A stretch of DNA of 64,000 nt. Source: Gonatopus flavifemur. Lineage: Eukaryota > Arthropoda > Insecta > Hymenoptera > Dryinidae. This document shows, piece after piece, positions 11,373 to 21,899 of the stretch (position 1 is the stretch's first letter; each line of letters opens with the position of its first letter). The stretch covers positions 13,534,001-13,598,000 of the forward strand of contig JAFFJZ010000006.1 in the NCBI GenBank assembly GCA_018340375.1. Direction: 5' to 3'. The notes below the pieces were generated by a model. The model ran no database searches. It was not told where the DNA came from and saw only the letters and a program-made list of their open reading frames with translations. Both the position numbers and the translations under genes were made by a program.

Positions 11373-11971
11373 CCTTTTTCATGGTGTATTTCCATTCCAG
11401 CACCCAGATTGATCGGGGCGGGGGAGGCCTTCGCCCTATAGATTGAATGGCGAGCGGGTCAACGGGAACCACGCATCGGTTGCTTATCAGCTATGTTTAC
11501 ATCGCTGGACTTCCCAAACGAGTTGGGAAAAATAATTCTCCCGAAGCAGAGAGAGGAAATTCGTGCATAGCTCTGGATAAATCATTCATATTTCCTTCAA
11601 CAGGTGTACGTATGAGTTTTCAATCAAAGAAACTTTCCAAATGAAATCTCTCGGCCTATCTTTCCTCGGAGCGTAAAATCTGCCCCCAAACTTCGATCTA
11701 CCCAGATTTTTCTTTATATATTCCTTTTCATACCACGTATCCTTCCGTTGTCTTTTCATTCTTCCTTCCGAATTTCTTTCATTTTTTTTCCTTCTTCCCG
11801 TCCTTAGACTTTCCTCGCTCTTACCCTCGTCGTTGAAACTGGAGGGTAATACGTCTTGCCGGATAAGTAGATACGACCTCGATAGTAATAAGTTCTCTCG
11901 ACTCTCGTCGAAGAGAAAGTCGATTTGAACTTCGGAACTTATTTCCACTGAATATACCGTATACTATACCG

Positions 11972-12006
<35 letters not shown>

Positions 12007-14060
12007 GTATATCGTCTACGTACGTGAATGTGATCGAGCTAATTTTTAGAGATTTGCGGATCTCTTTGGCAAATATCATAAAAAGCAAGTACCTTCGAAT
12101 GCCGCTTATACCCACATCAATCAAAGATAACACTTTGCGAAGATTTCGGATAAAATCAATGTTATCGTTACACGAATTTACTATAATTCCCGTACCAAAA
12201 TTCGGAACATCTTTCCGACTATAATCGCGTTAAAAATTTCAACAGGAAAATTTATCACGGTATAAATCAGTTTCTCGAAATTCAAGGAACAAAGATATGA
12301 AAAACTCCAAGAGACAGAGAGAGAGTGAACAAGTGAGAAAATTGTTACAGAGTCAGTCAGCATTGCGGAAACCACGGTCACGAAGTTGTTCACGTCTTTT
12401 TTTATATATGAAATCACGCAATCGTCCAGATGAACTTCATTCATCGTATTTCAGGGTTTTACAATGTTACGAAAGAACTCCTAATCACTTGGAAACTTTA
12501 TATAAACGTATTCGTTTCTCTTTGTATAGAACGTTGCTGAATATTTGATAAAAAACAAAACTATTGCAATTTCAAAATTCACAGTGTTATTGTGAATAAT
12601 GAATATATTAAAATTGTGTTTTCAATTGAAAAGACATGAGAACTCTTGCAAATCTAATAGAACTGAACAAATATACTTTGATGTATGTACATATTTTTCA
12701 TGCTTCCTCCGTTTCTTTATTTTCCTTTTGTTTTTGTCTTAAGGGGCAACGTCAGATGTATCATAAGAAATGGATGAGAGAGGAAGATGGAAAAGACGAA
12801 GATTCATCTTCATACACAAGCTAACATTCATATATGTGTACTTTCTATATATATATATATATATATCCTACATATACACGTCATGAAATTAAAACAGAAC
12901 TTCCCCAGACGCCGCAAAAGAGGGCTAGAGTGTCAGAAACTGAACACACGTTATCTTATTATTACACCATACGTATATACGTGCTTATAGCGTTTACTTG
13001 TACGTAGAAAACATTTCTCCTTCCTTTTTTTCTTTTTCCATCTTCTCTCTATACTCCTTGTTATTCTTCCTTCTTTCTTTTCCTTTGGCTCACCCTCATA
13101 TTGCTGTCACCCTCCAGCAGTGGTACCACCAGGCTAGTATCTCTCCAGGCTATATCCAACTTTGGGCGTAGCCACTTCCACGCTTCTCTCTCTTTTTTTT
13201 TATATCGCTTATCACCCGAGAAAAACGTATTTCACCATGATTGTAGCTCCGTTCGGATATAACTGTTGTATATATGGGTTGTGTACGTAACCTCATAGTA
13301 CCATCGTATGGTAAAGAATATAAGGGATAGGAATAGGAGATGAGCGAATAGAAGGAAATTCGAGAGTATCTAATTTATTCGTTTGATTTATCTTGTATTG
13401 ATCCTGGAGGGGAAACGCTCGTACGTAACTCGGGTACTTACGTTATTTGTGTTTTATCTTTCCACATTTTACTCAAAAACAAAGTGAATTGTTTGGATAA
13501 GCGTAATTGCGATGGATATCTATACCTTTTCGCACAAGTGAAATCTACTTGCCGGGAGAAATGAACCCATATCCACGTTCCTGAGATTCATTAACTCGAC
13601 CCAATAAACGAAAAAGAATACAACTGTGAACTCGATCCAATTTGGTGTTGTTTCGATCTTCTGACGATTCTTATTTATCGATATTTACTTGTATACGCGG
13701 AATCGAATTCACCAAACTCATTGGGAAATACTTCCTTTAGCTGGTGAAAGATTTTTTTCCTAGAACTATTAACGATTCATCGAGCGAATTCTCGGAATCT
13801 CGACTGAATCGAGCTTTTGAAAAACTCTGGATGTTCGGTGGAACTGTACAGGAGCCACATTTCACTGGCTTCCCAAGAACACGATTGATACATCAAACGT
13901 CATTCCAAAAGAATCCTTTTCCAAGCGATTTTGGTGTCCAGGGAAATTCGAAGCTTTCATTTGCAATTTCTTTTGACGTTCGAACAAAGGAAAAAGAATG
14001 AATGTTCCTTATGTTATCGCCATAATGCGAATGCCAAGGCACCGACAGCTGGTTTCCTAT
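11373..14060. other. stretch without recognised genes
   Basis: Several frames of 60-120 codons exist (for example minus 11586-11948), but none resembles a known protein. AT dinucleotide runs are at about 11971-12005 and 12846-12868. A pyrimidine-rich tract is at 13015-13090. The sequence appears mostly unique and low in MITEs. Confidence 0.4.
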
Positions 14061-14077
14061 CTTCCTATAAATACCTA

Positions 14078-15180
14078 CACTGTAAAAAAGGTTCACCGGA
14101 AAATTCCAGTAAATGTACTGGAAGTTATTAACCTGTGCATGTACCGGAAAATTTCAGCACATTTGTACTGCAAAAATTCAGTACAAATGTTATGGAATTT
14201 CAGCATCAGAACTGGAAATTTGCTGAGCCCCAGTACTGGAATTTTTCAGTACACGAACTGGACTTTTCCAGGACATGTACTGGAAAATTAATGCTGAAAA
14301 TATCCATGAAAATTGAAAAAAAATTGCTCACGCAAAGTGATTTTGCAGGGTCCTTGTGTTCCAAGATGATTGAGAAACTTTTGATCGTTCATTTGGATGG
14401 ACAGAAACTCATGTCTACCTAACAGGATTTGAACCCACACTTTTCTACCTGCCTACCAACTGAAACCTAAGACCTAACCGATGAGCTATAGCGCGACATG
14501 TTGGAAGGCCAGCTTGGGTTACTACATATGCTTCATATCTAGAACACAAGAGGATAAGTCTTGGAAAAACCTCATATATCAATTTCATTGGCTACAATTA
14601 CAATTATTATTCAAAATCTCAATCAGGAAATTTTTAATATAAAGACTTGAAATTTTTCCTGCCAGAAATGACGAAGTCCAATAGAAGTGGAAAATTTCAG
14701 TGCAACAGTGATTAAATTCCGTTGCATAGCAACTGGAAAATTCCATCACACGACCTGAAAATTGCAGTTCAAAACCTGTATAATTCAATTGCATAGTAAC
14801 TGGAAAATTCCATCACAAAACCTGAGAATTGCAGTTAAAAACCTGTATAATTCCAGTATACCAACGATTAGGTGTTTTTTTCTAAATTCCAAATTTTTTC
14901 TCAAGTCCTTTTTGAGGGAATATTTTTTTTTGGTGCACAAGAACTATAAAATTGTAGTACGAGCCGGTAAAATTTTCGCGAAATCATGGCAAAATTTCAG
15001 TACATCATCTCAAACTTGAAAATTCCAGTACAATGACTGAATTTTCAGTTATGCTTGGTAAATTTTCAGTAACGTAACAACAAAATCTCTGTACATGTAC
15101 TGGAATATCCATATTCCAGTACTAGCACTGGAAATTTCCAGTCCAGTTGCACAGTAAATTTCCAGTTTTTTTTTACAGTG
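14078..15180. mobile_element. CACTG-type element with CCAGTACTGG words and tRNA-like block, TSD TA
   Basis: The termini CACTGTAAAAAAG and TTTTTTTTTACAGTG are flanked by TA (14076-14077, 15181-15182). The word CCAGTACTGG, or CCAGTACATGTACTGG, recurs through 14095-14290 and 14690-15170. The internal part 14270-14510 contains the tRNA-like block and is homologous to 1-240. The element is 1103 bp with no transposase. Confidence 0.75.
14405..14510 (-). repeat. tRNA-like block inside the CACTG element
   Basis: On the minus strand an A-box-like TAGCTCATCGGTTAGG is followed by a B-box-like GGTTCAAATCCTG about 45 bp later. The sequence matches 1-90 closely over its whole length. The extra GTAGGCAGGTAG tract between the boxes and the poor stems argue against a working tRNA. 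It may serve as an internal RNA polymerase III promoter relic. Confidence 0.5.
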
Positions 15181-15272
15181 TATCTTCGGATGAAGATCAC
15201 TGCTAATTCGTTTAGTTTCTATTACAATATGAACTGAACAAACATACTTCCTATTCCTCACAAAACTTCCCT

Positions 15273-16220
15273 AATAACATTTTGCGCGCAAATGTAAGCG
15301 ATTCACGTGCAAATCGAGTTACTAAATCGCTAGCAAATTCGGGTCCATGTGCGTCGCTTTCTGTTGACAGAATTGCAAGCCGTCACACTCATACGTCAGC
15401 GTGATTGCTATTTGCGTGCATATTGCAAGTGATTAGGGGTGTGCGGGTAGCACTTTTTATCGGGTCGGGTTCGGGTATTTGTATTTCTTTTCGGGTCGGG
15501 TCGGGTCGGGTCGGGTACCCGATTAAATCGGGTTTTCCAAGTCGGGTACCCGAATATAATAAAATCGCTTGAATTTAATATTTTCAACTTCTATTCGAAG
15601 TTGCCATTGCCGTTGATATTTTGAGGACAAATTGTCTTGAGCGATTGTAGGAATAAGGGGATCTCATATGAATTCAATTCTAATATGAAGAATGCCATAT
15701 TCACTACAAGTCTATTAGGGTTGTTACTCCATGTAATTGATTATGCAGCGCATTAAGAAATCTCCAAATTGCTTCATGGAATGTTTATATTTATTTTGTA
15801 ATTCAATTAAAAAATATAATCACATTTATATTTCATAAATAATATATTATCTATTTTCGTATTTAGTAACCACAATATAGAATCTTGAACATCAATGAAA
15901 ATAAATATTCTTCTTATAAATATCATTCTTTTTTCATATTTTGGAATTTGTATGGAGGAAGCACAACTCTTCCACATGTTTTGTCAGCAATCTTGATCGA
16001 GTTGCTGTCACAATATTTCCTACTGAGGAAAACGTTTGCTATATTTGAATTACCCGAATGTAATCGGGTACCCGAAAAACTCGGGTAATTGAAAAACCCG
16101 ATGACTCGGGTACCCGCACACCCCTACAAGTGATAGCATTATTTGCTAGCAAAATATTGGCAAACCGCGCACATCAAGACGCAACTCTCGAGGCTCACTC
16201 TTTGCGCGCACAGAATGTTA
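15273..16220. mobile_element. element with TAACATTTTGCGCGCA termini, split by a hAT MITE
   Basis: TAACATTTTGCGCGCAAA on the left is mirrored by TTGCGCGCACAGAATGTTA on the right. The words GCTAGCAAA, TTGCGTGCA and GCAAGTGAT recur inside. It is interrupted by the hAT-like MITE at 15434-16126, whose target duplication shows where the host sequence was continuous. Confidence 0.55.
15434..16126. mobile_element. hAT-like MITE, 693 bp, TSD CAAGTGAT
   Basis: The termini TAGGGGTGTGCGGGTA and TACCCGCACACCCCTA are perfect inverted repeats, flanked by CAAGTGAT on both sides (15426-15433, 16127-16134). The subterminal zones repeat TCGGGTACCCGA words and a CGGGT run (15501-15520). The AT-rich middle is non-coding. 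TAGGGGTGTGC ends are typical of hAT families. Confidence 0.9.
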
Positions 16221-16387
16221 TCTGGGTTAGTGACCAATACCATCATTCAGAAGAAAGATTCCGTGAATTATTCTCAAATATTACGCAAAGAGAAATTAAT
16301 TCTTGTAGAATTCATATTTCCACGAAGGTTTTGCGTTCCATTGATCCGAATGCAAAGTCGTGATAGAAGGAAATTTTTTTCTCAGTA

Positions 16388-16452
16388 ATGGGGATTCGAA
16401 CCTACCTACCTAACCAACCTAACTTGACCGAAATAACGCTTATACCGACTTA
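16388..16452 (-). repeat. tRNA-like block next to a foldback MITE
   Basis: On the minus strand there is an A-box-like TAGAGCTAAGTCGG and a B-box-like GGTTCGAATCCCC. It ends seven bases before the MITE at 16459 begins. The acceptor and T stems are incomplete. Confidence 0.4.
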
Positions 16453-16534
16453 GCTCTACACTGATAGAAAACCGACCTGGTTGAAACATTCGTGGTCGCA
16501 ATAACTTAAAATCTGGTTCGATTCACCAAGAAAT

Positions 16535-16700
16535 CAGTGATGCCAGCATGTGGTCGACCGAGTCGATTTTCCCTCTCCATCACATCTGTCTGTATAGAAA
16601 TTCCACACACACAATTAAACCTCCGACAAAAGAAATTTGATTGTATACAGCGTGATGGAGGGGGAAAATCGACTCGGTCGACCAAATGCTGGCATCACTG
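16535..16700. mobile_element. hAT-like MITE, 166 bp, TSD CAAGAAAT
   Basis: The inverted repeats CAGTGATGCCAGCATGTGGT and their mirror are nearly perfect over about 48 bp. The 8-bp duplication CAAGAAAT lies at 16527-16534 and 16701-16708. It is inserted in the left arm of the element 16459-17560. Non-coding. Confidence 0.9.
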
Positions 16701-16730
16701 CAAGAAATATGATTGTGATGTCCAGAAAAA

Positions 16731-17354
16731 CCCTAGTAAAAATGATTCATATATGCTCCATATATAAACCGTATTTGATTCATATATGGACTTTGTAGAA
16801 ATCATACTCTCTAAATTCTTTGGAGTGGATATTCACTCTTCAAAGAGTCAAAATACTGCAACTCTAGAACGGAATGGGAGCTCAACTCTTGAAGAGTGAA
16901 ATTTCACTCTTTAAGAGTCAATATTCACTTTTTTTCCTAAGAGTGAGTTTTTCACTCCAAACACCAGAGTTGATCTCCACTCTTATAGAGTGAAAATTCA
17001 CTCTTTAAGAGGGAAATTTTTCACTCTTTCGGAGTTGCAGTATTTTCACTCCAAGAAATTTAGAGAGTATATGATAACATATAAATCATATATGACCCCT
17101 ACATAATTCATATATGGGCCATATATGACCTTATAAAACTCATATATCACCATATAAAATTCATGTAGGGCCGTTCGATTCATATAAGGACCGAAAATGA
17201 TCCATATATAGGCTAAACAATGCCAAATATGGGATGTATATGGCCATATATGGCCCATATATGGATTTTATATGGGTCATATATGAATCTGTGAAATCAT
17301 ATATGTGGCCTGTTTGGTCATATATGCCGCATATATGATTCATTTTTACTAGGG
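16731..17354. mobile_element. foldback element made of CATATATG words
   Basis: Termini CCCTAGTAAAAATGATTCAT and ATGATTCATTTTTACTAGGG are inverted. The interior 16750-16800 and 17070-17340 is a long series of CATATATG, CCATATATGG and ATTCATATATG words. AA occurs on both sides, but no longer duplication is present. It contains the TA-flanked element 16807-17067. Confidence 0.75.
16807..17067. mobile_element. MITE of CACTCTTAAGAGTG words, TSD TA
   Basis: Termini CTCTCTAAATTCTT and AAGAAATTTAGAGAG, flanked by TA (16805-16806, 17068-17069). The interior is dominated by ACTCTT/AAGAGT words: CACTCTTTAAGAGT, GAAGAGTGAAATTTCACTC. This is the innermost of the nest. Confidence 0.8.
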
Positions 17355-17936
17355 AAGTGGTTGAAGCAAAAATTAACTACATTTTTCAGGTTAAAAGAAC
17401 CAGATTCTTTTCTCGGTGTAATGACCTGAAAAATGTATATAGTTAATTTTTGCTTCAATCAATTTTTCTGGACATTACAATCATATTTTCTGGTGAATCG
17501 AACCAGATTTCAAGTTATTGCGACCACGAATGTTTCAACCAGGGCGGTTTTCTGTCAGTGTACCACACGATTGAGATGTTCAACTTCCTGAGAGTTCATG
17601 AATTGTTCGTAGATTCGTGCTCACACCTCAGCAACTTACTTTACGAATAATCTTGGTGATGTACGACATACAATGCTTGAAAATCATTACCTCGCAATGT
17701 TATGAATGATTCCACACCGTACAATGGTTCCATTCTTTTCTTCTGTGTTGGAATCTACTCTATACATTGCTCGGCAATTATTGCCTTGAAGTATTATGAA
17801 TCACTCTCCACGCTGGGCAATACAACGTTTTCAATTTCATGACGTTTTTGTAATTAATGACTGAGGGAACCATCGCTAACCATGTTTGTCGCTGAATGCT
17901 CTACAGTATAGGCATGATTGATACAATTTTTTATTA

Positions 17937-19146
17937 GGGGAAGGTCGGATAAAACCAGATACCATAACTTCAATCGGTCATATAGAAGTTCCTATTAGCA
18001 ATAGATTGAACAACCAAAGCTTTGCAGTTTCCTTATTCATTCATTAACAACATACTATTCATACATTGCTGTAAACTTAATACAATTTTTTCTATATTCA
18101 TTCTAATCGAAAGGTACAAAAACCAGGTTCCGCTCCATGGGTAGGGTAAAACCAGGTACTCGTTTAAATCAATGCAAAACACTTCTGAATTATGAAATTT
18201 TTAGCACCAACTGTTGAATTCTATAAAAATTCCGAGAACAGACGTGAGTCATGTTTGAAAATTGATGTATTTGGACCAACTGAGAAAAAATTGTTCAGAG
18301 AAAGAATTTTTTTGCGGCCAACTCAGTTGAGAACAAAAGTAAGCAAGCATACACAAAGGGCTCTTGAAGAATGCCCATGTTTTGATGACTATTTTAGAAT
18401 AAAAACGCAAATTTAGTTAAATTTCATACATTGGCAGATAAAATCTCAAGTACCTGGTTTGACCCCATACCCAGGAGCGTCATTACTGCCCAGGAAGCCC
18501 TGGAGAAACCAGGTCTCGCTCTGGAACAGCCATGGAATTCCATGTCTCGAAATCTATAAGTCAAATATGTTTTTCCTGGTAGAATAAGCGTTCCTTCGTG
18601 AGTTTTTGGGGGAAAAACCCTGTTTTTAAAGATTGATTTTTATACCCTTGATGAGATCATAGTAAAATTGCTAATTTGGAATAGAATCATATTAAAAGCT
18701 TACAGTCGTGATTTTTGCTTGTATAATTCTTATGTAAATGATTTAAATTTTTAACACCCCCCCCCCCCCCCTCTTGGTCACTGATCAACCAGGGCTCGGA
18801 AAATAATGTACTGACGCCCCTGCCTGTACCACGTCTTGTTGAGGTCAATATCGAATTATTACAAAATGAAAATACGCAGGAAAACATGCTCAATTGAAGT
18901 ACATACGTGCCTTTTTCTTGAGAGAGTGGTGAGGCACTTGAAACTCACTACGCAAATGCAAGAACTTTGACCATTTTTCCGCAGAAAACTTTAAACAAGC
19001 TTTTAAGTGAGAAAGAGCGTTGCATCGATGCTGTTGTTCTTCCCAACTGCTCAAAATATCTCCTGCTAATAGTCCAAGCGTTTGCTGTCAGAAAGAAGCA
19101 CTAATCAGGGAGATATTGAGGTACCCGGTTTCATCCGACTCTCCCC
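17937..19146 (+). mobile_element. TA-flanked element with TIR GGGGAAGGTCGGATAAAACC
   Basis: The left terminus GGGGAAGGTCGGATAAAACC is mirrored by GGTTTCATCCGACTCTCCCC. TA flanks both ends (17935-17936, 19147-19148). An ORF at 18192-18416 (74 codons, basic) may be a transposase remnant, but I do not recognise it. A smaller element at 18472-18822 is inserted in it. The target duplication places it in the Tc1/mariner/pogo group; the family is unassigned. Confidence 0.6.
18472..18822. mobile_element. possible hAT-like insertion, degraded TSD
   Basis: Termini CAGGAGCGTCATTACTG and the imperfect mirror CAGTACATTATTTTC...CAGGGGCGTCAGTAC read from the right end. Flanking octamers CCCATACC and CCTGTACC match in six of eight positions. 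A run of 15 C is at 18757-18771. Confidence 0.45.
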
Positions 19147-19229
19147 TACTATACACATTAGTACCCTTTGCTATTTTTCTATTATTCATTCCTATCATCA
19201 CAATCACTTATTGCCCTGTTGAAAAAACC

Positions 19230-19500
19230 CAGCATGGTCCAACATGGAACCAACTTGGTCCCAGCTGGCTCAACTTGGTTGCAGATGAACCAACTTGGTT
19301 GCACCATGAAGACAATGATGGTTGGTCCAACACCCAATATGGAACCAACTTGGTTTGATTGGACCAACTTGGTCCCAGCTGAACCAAGTCGAATGCATCA
19401 TATACACCATGATGGATAGCCCAACAACCAATAAAAGACCAACTTGGTTTCAGCCGATGCCGGTTACAGACCATGAGGGCAGTTAAGTGAGATTCAACGA
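19230..19500. repeat. iterated CCAACTTGGT words
   Basis: CCAACTTGGT, ACCAAGTTGG-like and TGGTCCCAGCTG words occur more than ten times. Termini were not identified. The frames that cross it (112 and 133 codons) simply translate the repeat. Confidence 0.5.
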
Positions 19501-19615
19501 GATTACTCCCTCCATCACGATCTATAATGAAAATGATCCAATGACCAAAACAACCTGTTGATATTTCAAATTGAGTGGACATTTCATTTTTTTGAAGCAT
19601 GTATATCAAGTTCCA

Positions 19616-20553
19616 TCAAGTTTTTACCGTTGTAGCAATCCACTGAACATCTGAAGCGGTGGACAAAAAACGAGATACCTCATCTTTACTCAATACTGTT
19701 GACTTTTTAGGTTCAAAACCAACTCCTTGCTTCTTCGAGTAAGCAATTAAGAATGCGTATTTCCCAATATCTTGTTTTCCTTTTTTACGAATAGTACTTT
19801 TGAGCATTGAAAAAATTGACCACAAAGTAGATGGAGCTTTCGTCGTATTAAGATGTTTAAAATAGGCTAACATAATCCTTTATGAACATGCCCGAAGAGA
19901 ACATTAAGCTTCAGCAAACGTTCAGATCAGATGTGTAAAGATCGGGCCGAAGGTTCATTACAGCTAACTTTCAGATTCACAAACGTTTGACAAAGGTTCT
20001 ACGGACGTTGAAATGTCCGCCTCGGAATACGTTCAGGAAACATAGATGGAACGTTCGCTGAAGGTTCATCGAAGGTCTGACGAAGCTTCACAAAAATATC
20101 TATACTTAAATTAATTTATAATAATTTATGTTTATTAATTAATTTATTTTTCATATAAATTGATCAAAATTAATATAAGTATAGATATTTTTGTGAAGTT
20201 TCGTTAAACCTTCGATGAACCTTCAGCGAACGTTCCATCTATGTTTCCTGAACGTATTTCGAGGCGGACATTTCAACGTTCGTAGAACCTTTGTCAAACG
20301 TTCGTGAATCTAAAAGTTAGCTCTAATGAACCTTCGGCCTGATCTATACACATCTGATCTGAACGTTTGCTGAAGCCTCATGGTCTCTTCGGGATGAGGT
20401 TGCTCGGTTGTGATTTTGCCATTTCTTAAGAAGCTCGTAAGTGGCTTTGTATTTTTCTGACGATTTAGTTGGCAATACATTTTTAGAAGCTTCCTCTGCA
20501 TCTTTTTGTAAATGAAGTGGAATACACTTTATAAATTCTTCCTGGGTTTTCAT
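19616..20553 (-). pseudogene. Crypton-like tyrosine recombinase fragment, disrupted
   Basis: Two minus-strand pieces, 20553-20397 and 19887-19616, together resemble the N-terminal core-binding part of Crypton-like tyrosine recombinases found in many insects. Recognisable words are NVLPTKSSEKY, LAYFKHL, PSTLWSIFSMLKSTI and KKSTVLSKDEVSRFL. The chosen start is the ATG at 20553, since the track frame opens further up on a non-ATG codon. A 503-bp palindrome (19891-20393) sits between the pieces with ATG on both flanks. Counting that triplet once leaves the two pieces in the same frame, with one TAA just after the junction. The catalytic R-H-R-Y half is absent; the frame ends at 19616. Family assignment is from pattern memory and should be checked. 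Confidence 0.6.
19891..20393. mobile_element. 503-bp giant palindrome, copy 2, TSD ATG
   Basis: Same length and sequence type as 10334-10836: arms of about 225 bp from CCCGAAGAGAACATTAAGCT to its mirror, with an AT-rich centre near 20120-20165. The 3-bp duplication ATG is at 19888-19890 and 20394-20396. A 3-bp duplication would suit PIF/Harbinger or Zator elements, but no transposase is present to decide. Confidence 0.8.
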
Positions 20554-20717
20554 TTTCCATTGCACAAAATTTTTTGTTATGCACGAATATTATATGCACG
20601 TTTCAATATCATTTTAATGTTGACGAGGTTAGAAACGACGTGGTATACTAACGATACTGACGAACTATACTGTTCGATCTGCAAACATAGGGTACGTATA
20701 TCGTGCACGGTAGCAAA

Positions 20718-20846
20718 CAGGGATGCCAGAAAAATTATGATACACGGCGTTGATTGATCAATTCTGATAGAATCGATGATGTGATTGGTTAATCTAAAAG
20801 AACTGACCAATCAGCATTGCGTATCATAATTTTTCTGGCATCCTTT
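20718..20846. mobile_element. hAT-like MITE, 129 bp, TSD GTAGCAAA
   Basis: The left end CAGGGATGCCAGAAAAATTA and its mirror ending GGCATCCTTT are inverted over about 26 bp. GTAGCAAA is duplicated at 20710-20717 and 20847-20854. The last three bases of the right end have drifted from CTG. Confidence 0.8.
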
Positions 20847-20917
20847 GTAGCAAAAGACAGTCAACACCTCTTGGATACAGTTCGCATGCGCGCAGGACGG
20901 GAAAATTCACTTTTACA

Positions 20918-21209
20918 CAGGGGTATGAGACTTCCTATGCTCACCGTATAAAAATGAGGATCGCAATTTGTATCCCCCTCCCCGATCCCCACTCACCCGC
21001 GCGGCAAGGTGGCGCCACTAAACTTCGTCAGCAGCAAAGTTTGTTGTCAACATTGGATCAAAAACATGCAGAAATATTGGTCATGATCGGTTAGCCTATT
21101 CAACTGCTGACGAAAACGGGTGCTGTCACCTATCGGAGCGGGGGTGAGAGGTGCGGGGGGGATTACATCGAATTAAGAACACATTTTTCAACGGAGTGTC
21201 ATACCCCTG
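20918..21209. mobile_element. hAT-like MITE, 292 bp, TSD CTTTTACR
   Basis: Termini CAGGGGTATGA and GTCATACCCCTG. The flanking octamers CTTTTACA and CTTTTACG differ at one base. Interior blocks ACAAATTGTATCCCCCTC-like and GGGGATTACATC form further inverted matches. GC content is higher than in neighbouring DNA. Confidence 0.75.
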
Positions 21210-21250
21210 CTTTTACGGCGCGTCGCAGAACGCGGACAGGAAAGCACCCC

Positions 21251-21709
21251 CAGGGGGCATAAACCAGGGAGCATAAACTCAATTAGAAATTCTTCAGACT
21301 TATTTCAGCGCTGCCGTACGGAAGAACGCTTGAACTAATTATACATGGATATACTAATACTATTTCAAGATCTGCTACGATTTGTTTATTGTTTGTGTTA
21401 GTGCATTCATGTGAAAATAATTCAAGTGTTCTTCCGTACGGCCGCGCTGGAATAATTCTAGAAATTTTCCAATTGCGTTTATTCCCCCTGGCATAAACTC
21501 AAATGAAAAATTTTCAGACGGATTTCAGCGCCGCCGTACGGTACCTCCATTGAAGTAAATTTACATGAACAGGCCAACACAAATGATTGACGAACCATAA
21601 AAATTGTTGAAGTAGGGTTAGCGTATCTATGAAAATTACTTCCATGGAGGTACCGTACGGCGGCGCTGAAATCCGTCTGAAAATTTTTCATTTGAGTTTA
21701 TGCCCCCTG
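21251..21709. mobile_element. hAT-like MITE with a copy of its own family inserted in its end
   Basis: Outer termini CAGGGGGCATAAAC at 21251 and GTTTATGCCCCCTG ending 21709. The flanking octamers AGCACCCC and AGTACCCC differ at one base. The outer left end is split after 14 bp by the element 21265-21490. The arms carry TTTCAGCGCCGCCGTACGG, the same subterminal block as at 26909-27877. Confidence 0.85.
21265..21490. mobile_element. inner hAT-like MITE, 226 bp, TSD GCATAAAC
   Basis: Termini CAGGGAGCATAAACTC and GCGTTTATTCCCCCTG. The perfect 8-bp duplication GCATAAAC (21257-21264, 21491-21498) is part of the outer element's own terminal repeat. The subterminal TTTCAGCGCTGCCGTACGG block confirms that both belong to one family. 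Confidence 0.88.
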
Positions 21710-21899
21710 AGTACCCCCCTCCAATACAAATACGATCGCGTTCGGAAAACGAATACTTTGCGATCCCAAATCACTCACGGAAAGATATTGAAATCGTTTG
21801 ACTTTGCATAAAACAATTTACTTTCCGACTTTTGGCCAGGTTTTTGAGATTTTGGACCACTGTGCATCGCTACCAATTTCAAAATCATTTTTCTCCGTG

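Larger units (their letters stand above)
16459..17560. mobile_element. foldback MITE carrying three further elements, TSD TA
   Basis: The outer arms match the intact copy at 4978-5274: left CACTGATAGAAAACCGACC at 16459 and right GGTTTTCTGTCAGTG ending 17560, with TA on both flanks. Three insertions sit inside it: 16535-16700, 16731-17354 and, within the latter, 16807-17067. The remaining pieces line up with the uninterrupted copy. Confidence 0.85.

Noticed and set aside
19020..19609. 112- and 133-codon frames
   Set aside because: They translate the CCAACTTGG word array and transposon ends.
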